A stretch of 64,000 nucleotides of DNA from Litchfieldella qijiaojingensis. GTDB lineage: Bacteria > Pseudomonadota > Gammaproteobacteria > Pseudomonadales > Halomonadaceae. The DNA is taken from NCBI RefSeq assembly GCF_014651875.1, contig NZ_BMXS01000008.1:1-64000 (forward strand), written 5' to 3'. Shown here in pieces: positions 49,251-58,312 of the stretch (positions are counted from its first letter, which is position 1; every line of letters starts with the position of its first letter). The notes under the pieces were generated by a model. That model was not told where the DNA came from. It saw nothing but the letters and a program-made list of their open reading frames with translations, and searched no databases. A program made the translations under genes and the position numbers.

Positions 49251-49328
49251 GGGCGAACCTTTTCGCCGGCATGGCAAGCGAGACAACGACTTATCGCCTG
49301 ACACCAGATACATATATAGGAGGCCAGC

Positions 49329-50615
49329 ATGGCTGACAGGAAAGCACAGTTGACGATCGAAGGGCTAGACAAGGTAATCGAGTTTCCTGTCTATTCCGGC
49401 ACTGTCGGTCCCGACGTCATCGACGTCCGAGGCCTGACCGCCGAAGGCCTCTTCACTTATGATCCCGGCTTCATGGCCACATCCTCCTGCCAATCCGCCA
49501 TTACCTACATCGATGGCGCCAAGGGTGTCTTGTTGCACCGTGGCTACCCCATCGACCAGTTGGCCAATCACTCCAATTTCGTCGAACTCTCCTATCTACT
49601 GCTCAACGGCGAACTTCCGTCCGCAGACGAGTACGCCAAGTTCGAGAGGACCATTCGCAACCACACCATGGTTCATGAGCAGTTGGCCAATTTCTACAAA
49701 GGCTTCCGTCGCGACGCCCACCCCATGGCCATCCTGTGCGGCGTGGTCGGCGGCCTCGCGGCCTTCTATCACGACCACCTGGACATTACACGCGATGAAG
49801 ATCGATTCATCAGCGCCATTCGCCTGATCGCCAAGATGCCCACTCTGGCGGCGATGAGCTACAAGTATAACATCGGCCAGCCGTTCAACTATCCGCGTAA
49901 CAACCTGAGCTATGCGGAAAACTTCCTCTACATGATGTTCAGCAACCCGTGCGAGGAGTACAAGATCAACCCGGTCTTCGCCAAGGCCATCGACCGAATC
50001 TTCATGCTCCACGCCGACCACGAACAGAACGCCTCCACCTCCACGGTGCGTCTGGCCGGTTCCACTGGGGCCAACCCGTTCGCCTGTATCAGCGCCGGCA
50101 TTGCCGCCCTGTGGGGACCGGCGCACGGCGGCGCCAACGAGGCGGTGCTCAATATGCTCGACGAGATCGGCGATGAGTCCGAGGAGAACATTCAACGCTT
50201 CATTGACCGTGCCAAGGACAAGGATGATCCGTTCCGCCTGATGGGCTTCGGCCATCGCGTGTATCGCAACTTCGACCCCCGCGCCAAGGTGATGAAGGAA
50301 ACTTGCGACGAGGTGCTGAGCGAACTGGGTATGGCCGACGATCCACAGCTCAAGATTGCCAAGCGCCTCGAACAGATCGCCTTGGAAGACGAGTACTTCG
50401 TCGAACGCAAGCTCTATCCCAACGTCGACTTCTATTCGGGCATTATCCTCAAGGCGATCGGCATCCCCACCAACATGTTCACGGTGATTTTCGCCGTTTC
50501 CCGTACCATCGGCTGGATCTCGCACTGGAACGAGATGATCAGCGGCGATTACAAGATCGGTCGCCCACGCCAGCTCTACACTGGCCACACTCAGCGCGAC
50601 TACCCCGCCAAGTGA
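49329..50615 (+). CDS. gltA: Citrate synthase (type II, hexameric)
   Basis: This 428-aa enzyme condenses acetyl-CoA with oxaloacetate. Catalytic blocks are [20 protein letters not shown] (His near 235), [19 protein letters not shown] (His near 262) and [19 protein letters not shown], with [20 protein letters not shown] including the catalytic Asp region. Length and sequence match the NADH-sensitive gammaproteobacterial type. The start has a perfect AGGAGG 5 bases upstream. A terminator follows at 50622-50654. It is monocistronic, divergent from sdhC. Confidence 0.97.
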   Translation: MADRKAQLTIEGLDKVIEFPVYSGTVGPDVIDVRGLTAEGLFTYDPGFMATSSCQSAITYIDGAKGVLLHRGYPIDQLANHSNFVELSYLLLNGELPSADEYAKFERTIRNHTMVHEQLANFYKGFRRDAHPMAILCGVVGGLAAFYHDHLDITRDEDRFISAIRLIAKMPTLAAMSYKYNIGQPFNYPRNNLSYAENFLYMMFSNPCEEYKINPVFAKAIDRIFMLHADHEQNASTSTVRLAGSTGANPFACISAGIAALWGPAHGGANEAVLNMLDEIGDESEENIQRFIDRAKDKDDPFRLMGFGHRVYRNFDPRAKVMKETCDEVLSELGMADDPQLKIAKRLEQIALEDEYFVERKLYPNVDFYSGIILKAIGIPTNMFTVIFAVSRTIGWISHWNEMISGDYKIGRPRQLYTGHTQRDYPAK

Positions 50616-50621
50616 TAGCTT

Positions 50622-50654
50622 ACGAGGCCGCCCACGGGCGGCCTCGTTCGTTTT
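50622..50654 (+). terminator. Rho-independent terminator of gltA
   Basis: The stem CGAGGCCGCC (50623-50632) pairs with GGCGGCCTCG (50637-50646), followed by TTCGTTTT. It begins 7 bases after the gltA stop. Confidence 0.88.
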
Positions 50655-50656
50655 CT

Positions 50657-51172
50657 GGATAACCTTATCGCGGGTCAGGAACACAACCTGCTCATGTCTG
50701 CCACGATCGCCTCTCGGCAGCGCTACCGAAGTCTGATACCGCTCATCCTTTTTTCCTCCCCACCCCCATCCTTGTGATCACGAATCCGTCGATTTCATGC
50801 TGCATCACAACAAGGCCAGCCCCCGTTTTGGCCGCTCGCTCCGGGTATATTTCGTTTTCCACACTTTCTGTGGATAACCCTGTTCAAAACCCTGAGAAAA
50901 CCCTCATCAATCACCGTGACAAGCGGGTTACGCTTAGATTGATCATTTTTTAATCAAAAATAACTCATTGATTTTAAACGATATATTTCACAGAGCCCAC
51001 AGCCACGCGGCTCATCTCAGGCTTGTGCACAAGCCTCGTCGCCAAACGCTTCGACGTGGACAACTTGAAAGGCATGTCAAGGGTAACAGGGGGAAAATCT
51101 GCCTACGCAGCTTCCACAGGAGATAGAGAAACGGCGCTGGATTCGGGTATGAGAAATCTAATCGGCAGCGAC
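50657..51172. other. Non-coding gap with AT-rich island and DnaA-box sequence
   Basis: No open frame here looks real. The gap holds an exact DnaA box on minus (TTATCCACA, complement of 50869-50877), a near match at 50654-50662, and a strongly AT-rich stretch at about 50937-50990. A perfect 18-bp palindrome, AGGCTTGTGCACAAGCCT, lies at 51019-51036. No gene needed for origin assignment (dnaA, rpmH, mnmG) is nearby, so I do not call it an origin. Confidence 0.4.
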
Positions 51173-51198
51173 AAAAAAAGACGCCTCAGGCGTCTTTG
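51173..51198 (-). terminator. Rho-independent terminator after tRNA-Glu
   Basis: Read on minus, the stem AAGACGCC-TGA-GGCGTCTT is followed by a run of T (complement of 51173-51179). It lies 29 bases past the tRNA-Glu 3' end and closes the tRNA-Ala/tRNA-Glu transcript. Confidence 0.88.
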
Positions 51199-51226
51199 GT
51201 ACACCCCGGGAGCCAGGGTGAGTGAG

Positions 51227-51302
51227 TGGCGTCCCATAGGGGGTTCGAACCCCTGTTCCCGCCGTGAAAGGGCGGTGTCCTAGACCACTAGACGAATGGG
51301 AC
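51227..51302 (-). tRNA. tRNA-Glu (anticodon UUC)
   Basis: On minus it begins GTCCCATTCGTCTAGTGG. The 7-bp acceptor stem GTCCCAT/ATGGGAC is perfect, and the anticodon loop reads CCTTTCACG with UUC at its centre. The T loop is GGTTCGAACCC, and the encoded 3' end is GCCA. It is 76 nt long, 24 bases downstream of tRNA-Ala on the same strand and near gltX, the gene for its cognate synthetase. Confidence 0.96.
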
Positions 51303-51326
51303 GCATCTGTCATCGAAGACGAGAAT

Positions 51327-51402
51327 TGGTGGAGCCTAGCGGGATCGAACCGCTGACCTCAACACTGCCAGTGTTGCGCTCTCCCAGCTGAGCTAAGGCC
51401 CC
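51327..51402 (-). tRNA. tRNA-Ala (anticodon GGC)
   Basis: On minus it begins GGGGCCTTAGCTCAGCTGG. The acceptor stem is GGGGCCT/AGGCTCC with discriminator A and an encoded CCA end. The anticodon stem-loop ACACTGGCAGTGT carries GGC. T loop GGTTCGATCCC. It is 76 nt long, including the G-U pair at acceptor position 3 that alanyl-tRNA synthetase needs. It is first in a two-tRNA transcript. Confidence 0.96.
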
Positions 51403-51469
51403 ACATCTCGTGAAGACGGAGCGCATATTACTGATTCGCTTCGGGTCCGTCAACACTTTTCGGGAAAGG

Positions 51470-51570
51470 AAGCTGGAAGCTGGAAGCTGGAAGAGCAGGC
51501 TCGCTCTCACCTACTCTTCCGTCAAGATTTTTCTTCCAGCTTCAAGCGGCGAAGCCGCGTCTTCCAGCTT
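51470..51570. repeat. AAGCTGG tandem and inverted repeat element downstream of gltX
   Basis: Three perfect tandem copies of AAGCTGG (51470-51490) are followed by two copies of CTTCCAGCTT (51533-51542 and 51561-51570), the reverse complement of the tandem word. Between the latter two lies the palindrome GCGGCGAAGCCGC. The last copy overlaps the gltX stop codon. The arrangement looks like a REP-type repeat rather than a terminator, as no T tract follows. Confidence 0.6.
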
Positions 51571-53047
51571 ATAGCTGCTTGTATTCCTTCTCGAAGCGTT
51601 TGGCCTGCTTCTTCGAGACGCCGCCTAGCACTGCGATGGCATGACGCAGGCGCGCACGAGTCATGTCCGAGCCGAGAATGGCCATGGCGTCCAACACCGA
51701 GGTAGAGCTCGGGGATCCGGTCACGGCGATGAATACGGGAGCCAGAAAGGCTTTCATTTTCAGTTCGAAGAGCTCAGCCAGGGCCTTGACCTCGGCCAGT
51801 AGCGCGTCCTTGTCCCAGCGACGCACTTCTTCCAGGCGCCATGTCAGGAATTGCAGCAGCTTGAGCAGTTCCTCGCGCTCGAGCTTGACGTCGGCGAAAC
51901 TGCCCTCGTCGATCTTCGGCAAGCCAGAGAAAAAGTGACCGGCGAGCGGTGCCACGTCGGAGAGCGTCTCGACTCGTGGGCGCACCTGGGGCAGGATCTG
52001 ACGCACGTACTCCTCGTTGAACGCCCACTGCTTGAGCGCCTCCAGAAAGGCATCGTCGTCGAGGTCCTCGCGGATATAGACGCCATTGAGCCAAGTCAGC
52101 TTCTCCAGGTCGAACACCGGCCCACCCAGCGAGACACGTTGAATATCAAAATGCGCCATCATCTCGTCGAGGCTGAACTTCTCGCGGTCGTCGGGCATCG
52201 ACCACCCCATACGCCCCAGATAGTTGAGCACGGCCTGGGGCAGGAAGCCCATGCGCCGGTAATAGTTGATCGACGTCGGGTTCTTGCGCTTGGAAAGTTT
52301 GGACTTATCCGGATTACGCAGCAGCGGCATATGGCAGAGCACCGGCATCTGCCAGCCGAAGTATTCATAGAGCAACTGATGCTTGGGTGCGGAATTGATC
52401 CATTCCTCGCCACGCAGCACGTGGCTGATGCCCATCAGATGGTCGTCAACCACGTTGGCCAGATGGTAGGTCGGCATGCCGTCGGACTTTAGCAGAATCT
52501 GGGCATCGACCTGCGCCCAGTCCACCTCGATGGTGCCACGCAGCATGTCCTCTACTACACAGACACCCTCGTTGGGCACCTGCATACGTACCACATAGGG
52601 CCAGCCTTCGCGCTCGCGACGCGCCACCTCGCCTTCCGGCAGAGCCAGGTCAGCAGGCTTCAGCGCCAGGTGCAACCCCTCCGCCTTGCGCGCTTCGCGC
52701 AACTCGTCGAGTTCTTCACTGGTGCGGTAGCATTTGAAGGCATGACCTGCCTCGATCAATTGACGCGCATATTCACCATAGAGTTCGCTGCGCTCGCTCT
52801 GCCGATAGGGGCCATGGGGACCACCCACGTCGGGCCCTTCGTCCCACTCCATTCCCAGCCAACGCAGTGAATCGAGGATCATCCGTTCCGACTCATCGGT
52901 TGAGCGCGCTCGGTCAGTGTCTTCGATGCGCAGGATGAACTGCCCGCCGTGCTGTCGAGCAAAGCACAGGTTGAACAGGGCAATATAAGCGGTGCCTACA
53001 TGAGGATCGCCGGTCGGCGACGGAGCGATGCGAGTACGTACGGTCAT
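51569..53047 (-). CDS. gltX: Glutamyl-tRNA synthetase
   Basis: This 492-aa class I synthetase charges tRNA-Glu. The HIGH motif appears as [18 protein letters not shown] (about 8-25), and the KMSKS motif as KLSKRKNP (near 245). [20 protein letters not shown] belongs to the catalytic core. The C-terminal anticodon-binding domain covers about 330-492. It lies upstream of the tRNA-Ala/tRNA-Glu pair on the same strand, a placement also seen in pseudomonads. The stop codon is embedded in the AAGCTGG-type repeat. Confidence 0.97.
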   Translation of the reverse strand: MTVRTRIAPSPTGDPHVGTAYIALFNLCFARQHGGQFILRIEDTDRARSTDESERMILDSLRWLGMEWDEGPDVGGPHGPYRQSERSELYGEYARQLIEAGHAFKCYRTSEELDELREARKAEGLHLALKPADLALPEGEVARREREGWPYVVRMQVPNEGVCVVEDMLRGTIEVDWAQVDAQILLKSDGMPTYHLANVVDDHLMGISHVLRGEEWINSAPKHQLLYEYFGWQMPVLCHMPLLRNPDKSKLSKRKNPTSINYYRRMGFLPQAVLNYLGRMGWSMPDDREKFSLDEMMAHFDIQRVSLGGPVFDLEKLTWLNGVYIREDLDDDAFLEALKQWAFNEEYVRQILPQVRPRVETLSDVAPLAGHFFSGLPKIDEGSFADVKLEREELLKLLQFLTWRLEEVRRWDKDALLAEVKALAELFELKMKAFLAPVFIAVTGSPSSTSVLDAMAILGSDMTRARLRHAIAVLGGVSKKQAKRFEKEYKQL

Positions 53048-53186
53048 TGTCTTGCCAGATCCGTTGGGTGAATGAGCTTGCCGGCATTATACGCACTCGG
53101 CCGCCACCCATCAGCTTTGAGCGAGAAGACAGAAGATCGGCGCTGCGTGCTCCTTACCTCATGCAGCTTGCGGCTTGGTTGGGTGC

Positions 53187-54083
53187 CTATAGCACCAAGT
53201 GCTCACGGAACCAGTCGGTGATGAAGTCCAGGTAAGCACGGGTCTTGTCGGGCAGGTACTTGCGCGAGCGAAACAGCACCAGCATGCTACCGTGCTCGTT
53301 CCAGTAGGGTTGCAGCAAGGGGACCAGTTCCCCCGAGGCCACCGCGGCACGCGCGGCGAAGGTCGGCAGGTAAGCCAACCCGAAGCCAGCCTTCGCTGCC
53401 TCCACCACCCCCAGCAGGTTGTTGATCACCAGCCGCGAGTTCGGCTCGATGTCCAGCGGCTGCCCATCGAGCGAGAAACGCCAGTGGGCGCCCAGATCGT
53501 AATTGCCGTAGAAGATACTGTCATATTCATGGATATCCCGAGGGTGTAACGGCCGGTTGACGCGTGCCAGGTACTCGGGCGCGGCATACAGGCCATATAC
53601 CACCTTGCAAAGGGGACGCGACACCAGGCTCGAGGGGGGCAACGGTCCCATGCGGATGGCCAGGTCCACCGAATCGTCGATGGGCTCGAAACGCTGATCC
53701 TCGAGCAGGATTTCCACGGCCACATCAGGATAACGGCGCATGAAGGCGGTGGTGGGTGGTGCCAGGTACATGAAGCCGAAACTGACTTGGGCGCTGACCT
53801 TGAGTTGCCCTCGCGGTCGAGCGGTGACTGATTGAACCTGCGCTTCAGCTGCCGAGAGTTCCTCGCGAATCCGCAACCCATGCTCGTAGTAGATCTGCCC
53901 GGCCTCGGTGAGATGCAGCGAGCGAGTCGAACGATTGAGCAGGCTCACCCCAAGCTCCTCCTCGAGAGCGGCGACCCGCTTGGAAGCCAGCGACTTGGAG
54001 ATTCCCATGCGCCGGGCGGCCGCGGTGAAGCTTCCACTTCGCACTACCTCGACGAAGACTCGCAACGCATCCAGAGTTGCCAC
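53187..54083 (-). CDS. LysR-family transcriptional regulator
   Basis: This is a 298-aa LysR regulator. The N-terminal winged helix (about 1-60) reads LDALRVFVEVVRSGSFTAAA then RRMGISKSLASKRVAALEEE. The effector domain (about 90-295) has LLEDQRFEPIDDSVDLAIRM, typical of the CrgA/AaeR-like group. I chose the GTG at 54083 because AAGGAG lies 7 bases upstream. No divergent target gene is obvious: the next gene to the right (XRE) starts 415 bases away. Function unknown. Confidence 0.9.
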   Translation of the reverse strand: MATLDALRVFVEVVRSGSFTAAARRMGISKSLASKRVAALEEELGVSLLNRSTRSLHLTEAGQIYYEHGLRIREELSAAEAQVQSVTARPRGQLKVSAQVSFGFMYLAPPTTAFMRRYPDVAVEILLEDQRFEPIDDSVDLAIRMGPLPPSSLVSRPLCKVVYGLYAAPEYLARVNRPLHPRDIHEYDSIFYGNYDLGAHWRFSLDGQPLDIEPNSRLVINNLLGVVEAAKAGFGLAYLPTFAARAAVASGELVPLLQPYWNEHGSMLVLFRSRKYLPDKTRAYLDFITDWFREHLVL

Positions 54084-54198
54084 ACCGGACTCCTTACACA
54101 AACGACGGCAGAGAATTCAAGCATGTTTCCACATTGGAAACACTAGTTTTCGATTGTACCCACTTATTCCGCAAAAGCCGACTGCCTATACTGCTTGT

Positions 54199-54348
54199 GC
54201 GTTCGGTGCTGGACTCGGATGAGAGCTCCCCCGAGCGTCAACGCCATCAGGCCAAGGCAATACCGCCAAGGCCTGGATGACGCCTTCAGTGCATTTCTGC
54301 TTGCGCGCGGCCGGTTGTTACCTAGACATCCGGCCCGCTTTTCTTTTT
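54199..54348 (+). ncRNA. Candidate structured small RNA
   Basis: The 415-base gap 54084-54498 has no coding signal but shows ordered RNA-like parts. There is a promoter (TTATTC at 54164-54169, 17-base spacer, TATACT at 54187-54192). A hairpin at 54248-54275 pairs CAGGCC/GGCCTG and GGC/GCC around a symmetric AA/AA internal loop. A terminator-like stem (54307-54314 with 54330-54338, one bulged C) is followed by TTTTCTTTTT. Together they predict a transcript of about 150 nt. I do not recognise a family. Confidence 0.35.
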
Positions 54349-54498
54349 GCTTCTCCCTATCCTCTCCCCAAGAGAGTGCTCGCGCACCATAATGGGGCAC
54401 TCCCGTGAAAAAAAGTTGTCACAGCGTTTGATGCGTGATCTTGCACAATCCCAGCGGGATACTGGAGCATCATGGACCCACTCTAGAGAAATGTAGCG

Positions 54499-55092
54499 AT
54501 GGATGCCCTAGGTCCCCGAATCAAGCAGTTACGCCAACAGGCCAACCTCAACAAGGCGGCCTTGGCACGCCGGGTGGGGGTATCGGATGTCACCATTTCC
54601 TATTGGGAGTCCGGCGCCATCAAGCAGATCGGACATGAACGTCTGGTCGCGCTGGCTGATGCACTTGGGTGTCCCCTAAGCGAGTTGCTCGACGATCGTC
54701 CCCCACCATCGCCGAAAGTGCTTCAACTTGCCGATACTCCGCCAGTCCCGTGGCACGAGGCCGCGAAGCACAGCATCGCACTGCCGCTCGAGTTGCTTTT
54801 CTCCGCGACCGAACTCCAAAGGGATTGTTACCTGGTGACACCGGGACCTGACCAAGATTTCGACTTTCTACACCACGGCGATCTTGCGGCTGTCAGCCCC
54901 ACGACGACTTTTCAGCATATCGGTCTCTACGTCATCGAGCACCGGGACAAGATCCAGGTTCGCCACCTCCAGCAGGACCCCACCGGCGAATTGCGCATGA
55001 GGGGGGAATCAAAGACCGATAGCGACACTATCGTCGTCGATGCCTCACTGCGGGTGCACGGCAAGGTGGAAGCTCGTTGGCGCTTGCAGTGA
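54499..55092 (+). CDS. XRE-type regulator with S24-like C-terminal fold
   Basis: This is a 197-aa regulator. The helix-turn-helix (about 5-62) is KQLRQQANLNKAALARRVGV then SDVTISYWESGAI. The C-terminal part (about 80-197) resembles the LexA/CI peptidase S24 fold (GDLAAVSPTTTFQHIGLYVI). It lacks the usual D-S-M nucleophile, which is replaced by PGPDQDF, and has Arg-His where the catalytic Lys lies. It is therefore probably not self-cleaving and may act as a plain oligomerisation domain. It is a single gene with no other phage-like genes nearby; the convergent lipoprotein gene ends 8 bases after it. Confidence 0.82.
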   Translation: MDALGPRIKQLRQQANLNKAALARRVGVSDVTISYWESGAIKQIGHERLVALADALGCPLSELLDDRPPPSPKVLQLADTPPVPWHEAAKHSIALPLELLFSATELQRDCYLVTPGPDQDFDFLHHGDLAAVSPTTTFQHIGLYVIEHRDKIQVRHLQQDPTGELRMRGESKTDSDTIVVDASLRVHGKVEARWRLQ

Positions 55093-55100
55093 CCAGTCAC

Positions 55101-55694
55101 TCAGCCCGATCCGGTATTGGGGTCAAAGGTAAAGGGAGTGGAGTACTCAACGATGGTGCCCTGATGCCTCGACTCGGATGTCAGCGGCCCTCTGAGATAT
55201 TCTCCTTGCTCACCAATCACTGCGCGAACTTTCCCAGGCTGAACACTAGCCGGCTGCATGGATACCGTGATCGAGTACTCGCCACGAGGTAGGCCGCTGC
55301 CAGGTCCAAGAGGCTCAGCCAGGAAATGTCCATCATTGACGCTGGTACGGATACGCCAGCGCACCCCGCTTGCCCGACGCTCGACAATGACCACCAGCTC
55401 AGTAGCATCCGGCAGGTTGGTCCGGCCTTCCACCCTCAGTCGACCGTCGGGGCGCTGCACTCCTGTTGCCGTGACATCGACAGGCTCAGGGAAGGGGGAT
55501 ACTTCAGTATCAGTATTCGCCTCAGAGGCAGCAGATTCGACCTCTTCGGATGGGCCCACCACCGACTCGGCGGTTTCCGCAGGTGCGCTTGAAAGCGAAT
55601 CGCCGGTTTCGCCGTTACCACCACAGGCGGAAAGCGTCCAGGACGCCACCATGAGGATACCCAGGCTACGCAGCCAGCCGCTCCAAGCTCTCAT
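55101..55694 (-). CDS. Predicted lipoprotein, unknown function
   Basis: This is a 197-aa protein. The lipoprotein signal peptide is MRAWSGWLRSLGILMVASWT followed by the lipobox LSAC, so the mature chain starts at Cys near residue 24. An acidic, Ser/Glu-rich linker (about 25-75) follows, then a beta-rich domain (about 85-197) with LRVEGRTNLPDATELVVIVE and LPRGEYSITVSMQPASVQPG, similar in character to immunoglobulin-like folds. I chose 55694 because GGAGG lies 6 bases upstream. I do not recognise a named family. Confidence 0.8.
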   Translation of the reverse strand: MRAWSGWLRSLGILMVASWTLSACGGNGETGDSLSSAPAETAESVVGPSEEVESAASEANTDTEVSPFPEPVDVTATGVQRPDGRLRVEGRTNLPDATELVVIVERRASGVRWRIRTSVNDGHFLAEPLGPGSGLPRGEYSITVSMQPASVQPGKVRAVIGEQGEYLRGPLTSESRHQGTIVEYSTPFTFDPNTGSG

Positions 55695-56010
55695 TCGTGT
55701 CCTCCATGCGCCATGATGGACCACTGCCACCGTCTTGCCTCATACGAAACGCTTCAAGTCCCTGAATACTATCATTCACACAGTAGGACAATCAGATCGC
55801 AATGGGGCTTCGCCAAGAGAAGCGAAGCGATACCAGAAGCAGGGTAACGTGCCCCGGTAAGTGCTTACTAGCGGGACAACCCCATTATCTCTGGCTTTTT
55901 CAACTGAAAATGACATTAGACCGAAGACACGATGAGACCTTTCCAAAGGTATCGCGCACCATGCGCTCGGGCTGGTAGAATTTACAGCCCGTAAACTTCC
56001 GTGATTCGCT
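55695..56010. other. Divergent gap between the lipoprotein gene and dusA
   Basis: This 316-base gap must carry promoters for both genes. I see no convincing coding frame, RNA gene or strong terminator in it. Short GC hairpins (for example around 55810-55830, GCTTCG with CGAAGC) are present but not diagnostic. Confidence 0.5.
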
Positions 56011-57006
56011 ATGCCTGTGCTTGACCGTGCTTTCTCCGTCGCGCCGATGATGGATTGGACCACTCGCGATTACCGTGCCTTCGCACGCACGCTGACACGG
56101 CGCGCGTTGCTGTATACCGAGATGGTGACGACCGGGGCCATTCTGTACGGTAGCCCACGGGCGCGGTTCCTGGGTTACGACGAGGTGGAGCACCCGCTGG
56201 CGTTACAACTTGGCGGCAGCGATGCCGGAGAGTTGGCCGAATGCGCATCCATCGCCGAGGAGTGGGGGTACGACGAGGTCAACCTGAATGTCGGCTGCCC
56301 CAGCGACCGGGTGCAGAACAACCTGATCGGAGCCTGCCTGATGGGCCATCCCGAGAAGGTTGCAGCGGCGGTACAGGCGATGAATGATGCGGTATCGATT
56401 CCGGTGACCGTGAAATGTCGTATCGGGATCGACGACCAGGATGAAGATGCCGACTTGGAGCGTTTCATCTCAATGGTGGCGGATGCCGGCTGCAAGACGT
56501 TCATCGTGCATGCCCGCAAGGCCTGGCTGCAGGGCCTCTCCCCCAAGGAGAACCGCGAGGTGCCGCCGCTCAACTATGCTCGCGTGTACCGCCTGAAAGC
56601 CAATCACCCCGAACTGCATATTGGCATCAACGGCGGCATCAAGACGTTGGAGGAGTGCCAGGCTCAGCTCACCCACGTCGACAGCGTGATGGTGGGTCGC
56701 GAGGCCTACCAGAACCCCTGGCTGCTGGCCCAAGTGGATGAAGCATTGTACGGTGAACCAGGACCGGTCGAGAATCGCCATGCCGCGGCACGGGCCCTGC
56801 GACCCTATATCGCTGAACGGCTGGCCGAAGGCGCTCGACTCAACCATATCACCCGCCACCTGCTCGGCTTGTTCCAGGGCTGCTCCGGCGGGCGCCGCTT
56901 CCGTCGCCATCTGTCGGAAAACGCCCACCGTGACGGTGCCGGCCTTGCCGTGTTCGACGATGCCCTGGGTCTGGTTGTCGAGCAGCGAGAGGCGGAGCTT
57001 GCTTGA
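56011..57006 (+). CDS. dusA: tRNA-dihydrouridine(20/20a) synthase
   Basis: This 331-aa FMN enzyme reduces uridine 20/20a in the tRNA D-loop. The TIM barrel (about 1-245) begins LDRAFSVAPMMDWTTRDYRA and has the catalytic Cys in EVNLNVGCPSDRVQNN (near residue 99). FMN-site blocks VKCRIGIDDQDE, FIVHARKAWLQGLSPKENR and GINGGIKTLEECQ are present, and the DusA-specific sequences (LSPKENR) separate it from DusB and DusC. The C-terminal helical tRNA-binding domain covers about 250-331. It is convergent with the aminotransferase gene. Confidence 0.95.
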   Translation: MPVLDRAFSVAPMMDWTTRDYRAFARTLTRRALLYTEMVTTGAILYGSPRARFLGYDEVEHPLALQLGGSDAGELAECASIAEEWGYDEVNLNVGCPSDRVQNNLIGACLMGHPEKVAAAVQAMNDAVSIPVTVKCRIGIDDQDEDADLERFISMVADAGCKTFIVHARKAWLQGLSPKENREVPPLNYARVYRLKANHPELHIGINGGIKTLEECQAQLTHVDSVMVGREAYQNPWLLAQVDEALYGEPGPVENRHAAARALRPYIAERLAEGARLNHITRHLLGLFQGCSGGRRFRRHLSENAHRDGAGLAVFDDALGLVVEQREAELA

Positions 57007-57019
57007 CTCCGCCTCGGAA

Positions 57020-58222
57020 TCAAACCAGCGGCAGATGCTCCGACGTGCCACCCAACTGCCTGGCGACAAGCCGCCCGAGGCGCTGAATCCCCTCGTCGAT
57101 GCGTGCTGGTTCGACGGTAACGAAGGAAAGTCTCAGCGTGTTGGACTGGGGCGCCGTCGCATAGAACGGAGCCCCCGGCACGAACGCCACTCGTTCACGA
57201 ATCGCCTCGGTCAATAGCTCAGTACTGTCCAGTGACTCGGGCAGCGTCACCCAAATGAACATTCCCCCTTCAGGCCGGTTCCAATGCACGCCTTCGGGCA
57301 TGTATTGCCCCAACGCCGCGAGCATGGCCTGACAACGTTCGGCATAGAGCGCGCGAATTCCCGGGATGTGCCCCTTCAGGAAGCCTTGACTCACAATCTC
57401 GTAGATCACCTGCTGGGTGAAACTCGGAGTATGCAGATCAGCCGCCTGCTTGATCTGCACCAGCTTGGCGATCAAGGGGTCATCAGCGATGACATACCCA
57501 AGTCGGAGCCCCGGTGCCAACACTTTGGAAAACGACCCTAAATGAATCACCTGCTTCGGCGCCAGCGAGCGCAGGCTGGCCAGCCGCTCCCCCTGGTAGT
57601 CGAGGTCACCGTATGGATCGTCCTCGACGATCGGCAAGTCATGCTCGCGGGCAATAGCCGCAAGAGCTTCACGACGTGAGAGCGGCAGCCGTCGGCCGGT
57701 CGGGTTCTGGAAGTTGGGCAAGGCGTAGAGGAAACGCGCGCCGTCAATGACCTCCGGAGTCAGTGTCTCGGGTCGCAATCCCTGCTCGTCGCTGGCGACC
57801 GAAATGTATTCCGGCTCGAACAGCGAGAATGCCTGCAGCGCGCCTAGATAGGTCGGTGTTTCCACCAACACGCGACTACCAGGGTCGATCAATGCCTTGG
57901 CGACCAGATCCAATGCCTGCTGTGACCCGGTGGTCAACAGTACCTGGGAAGGCCGTACCTCGGCGCCGTCACGGGAATACTCCTTGGCAATCCACTCACG
58001 CAGTTTGCCAAGACCTTCGCTCGGACCATATTGCAGTGCGCTCTCCGCCTGCTCTCCAAGCACCTTCCTGGTCGCCACCTGCATCGCCTCCACAGGAAAC
58101 GTGGCCGCCGAGGGCAAGCCGCCAGCGAATGAAATCATATCCGGCTGTTCTGTCACCTTCAGGATTTCACGGATGGCGGAACTGGTCAGCGCGTTGGCGC
58201 GCCGGGAAAACGGCCACTGCAT
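57020..58222 (-). CDS. PLP-dependent aminotransferase, class I (LysN/2-aminoadipate type)
   Basis: This is a 400-aa fold-type I aminotransferase. It starts MQWPFSRRANALTSSAIREI, with the N-terminal block ISFAGGLPSAATFPVEAM typical of the 2-aminoadipate/kynurenine aminotransferase branch related to MocR catalytic domains. The PLP Lys is in LGSFSKVLAPGLRLGYV (near residue 230), and EDDPYGDL includes the pyridine-N Asp. It is probably a broad amino-acid transaminase; there is no GntR DNA-binding domain, so it is not a MocR regulator. The aspartoacylase-like gene lies upstream on the same strand (90 bases away). Confidence 0.88.
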   Translation of the reverse strand: MQWPFSRRANALTSSAIREILKVTEQPDMISFAGGLPSAATFPVEAMQVATRKVLGEQAESALQYGPSEGLGKLREWIAKEYSRDGAEVRPSQVLLTTGSQQALDLVAKALIDPGSRVLVETPTYLGALQAFSLFEPEYISVASDEQGLRPETLTPEVIDGARFLYALPNFQNPTGRRLPLSRREALAAIAREHDLPIVEDDPYGDLDYQGERLASLRSLAPKQVIHLGSFSKVLAPGLRLGYVIADDPLIAKLVQIKQAADLHTPSFTQQVIYEIVSQGFLKGHIPGIRALYAERCQAMLAALGQYMPEGVHWNRPEGGMFIWVTLPESLDSTELLTEAIRERVAFVPGAPFYATAPQSNTLRLSFVTVEPARIDEGIQRLGRLVARQLGGTSEHLPLV

Positions 58223-58312
58223 GGGAGCCTCTCAATGGTAGGTAGGTAGTACACGAACGGCGGATTGATCATCTTAGGCCCCTTTGCCGCCAAACGCAGC
58301 TTCCGGAAATCA

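Noticed and set aside
48924-49328. Small coding genes in the sdhC-gltA divergent gap
   Set aside because: Open frames here lack ribosome sites and overlap the two clear promoters; they are not conserved-looking proteins.
50640-51226. Chromosomal origin of replication
   Set aside because: Only one exact DnaA box and one AT-rich stretch are present and no dnaA, rpmH or mnmG gene is near; kept as a finding, not called as an origin.
51470-51490. CRISPR array or microsatellite
   Set aside because: Three 7-bp units with no spacers and inverted copies nearby fit a REP-like element, not CRISPR.
54499-55694. Prophage remnant around the XRE-type regulator
   Set aside because: No integrase, structural or lysis genes, no attachment repeats, and GC content and codon use match the surroundings.
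57020-58222. MocR-type transcription factor
   Set aside because: The aminotransferase domain is of the related branch, but there is no N-terminal winged helix, and the protein begins directly with the catalytic fold.
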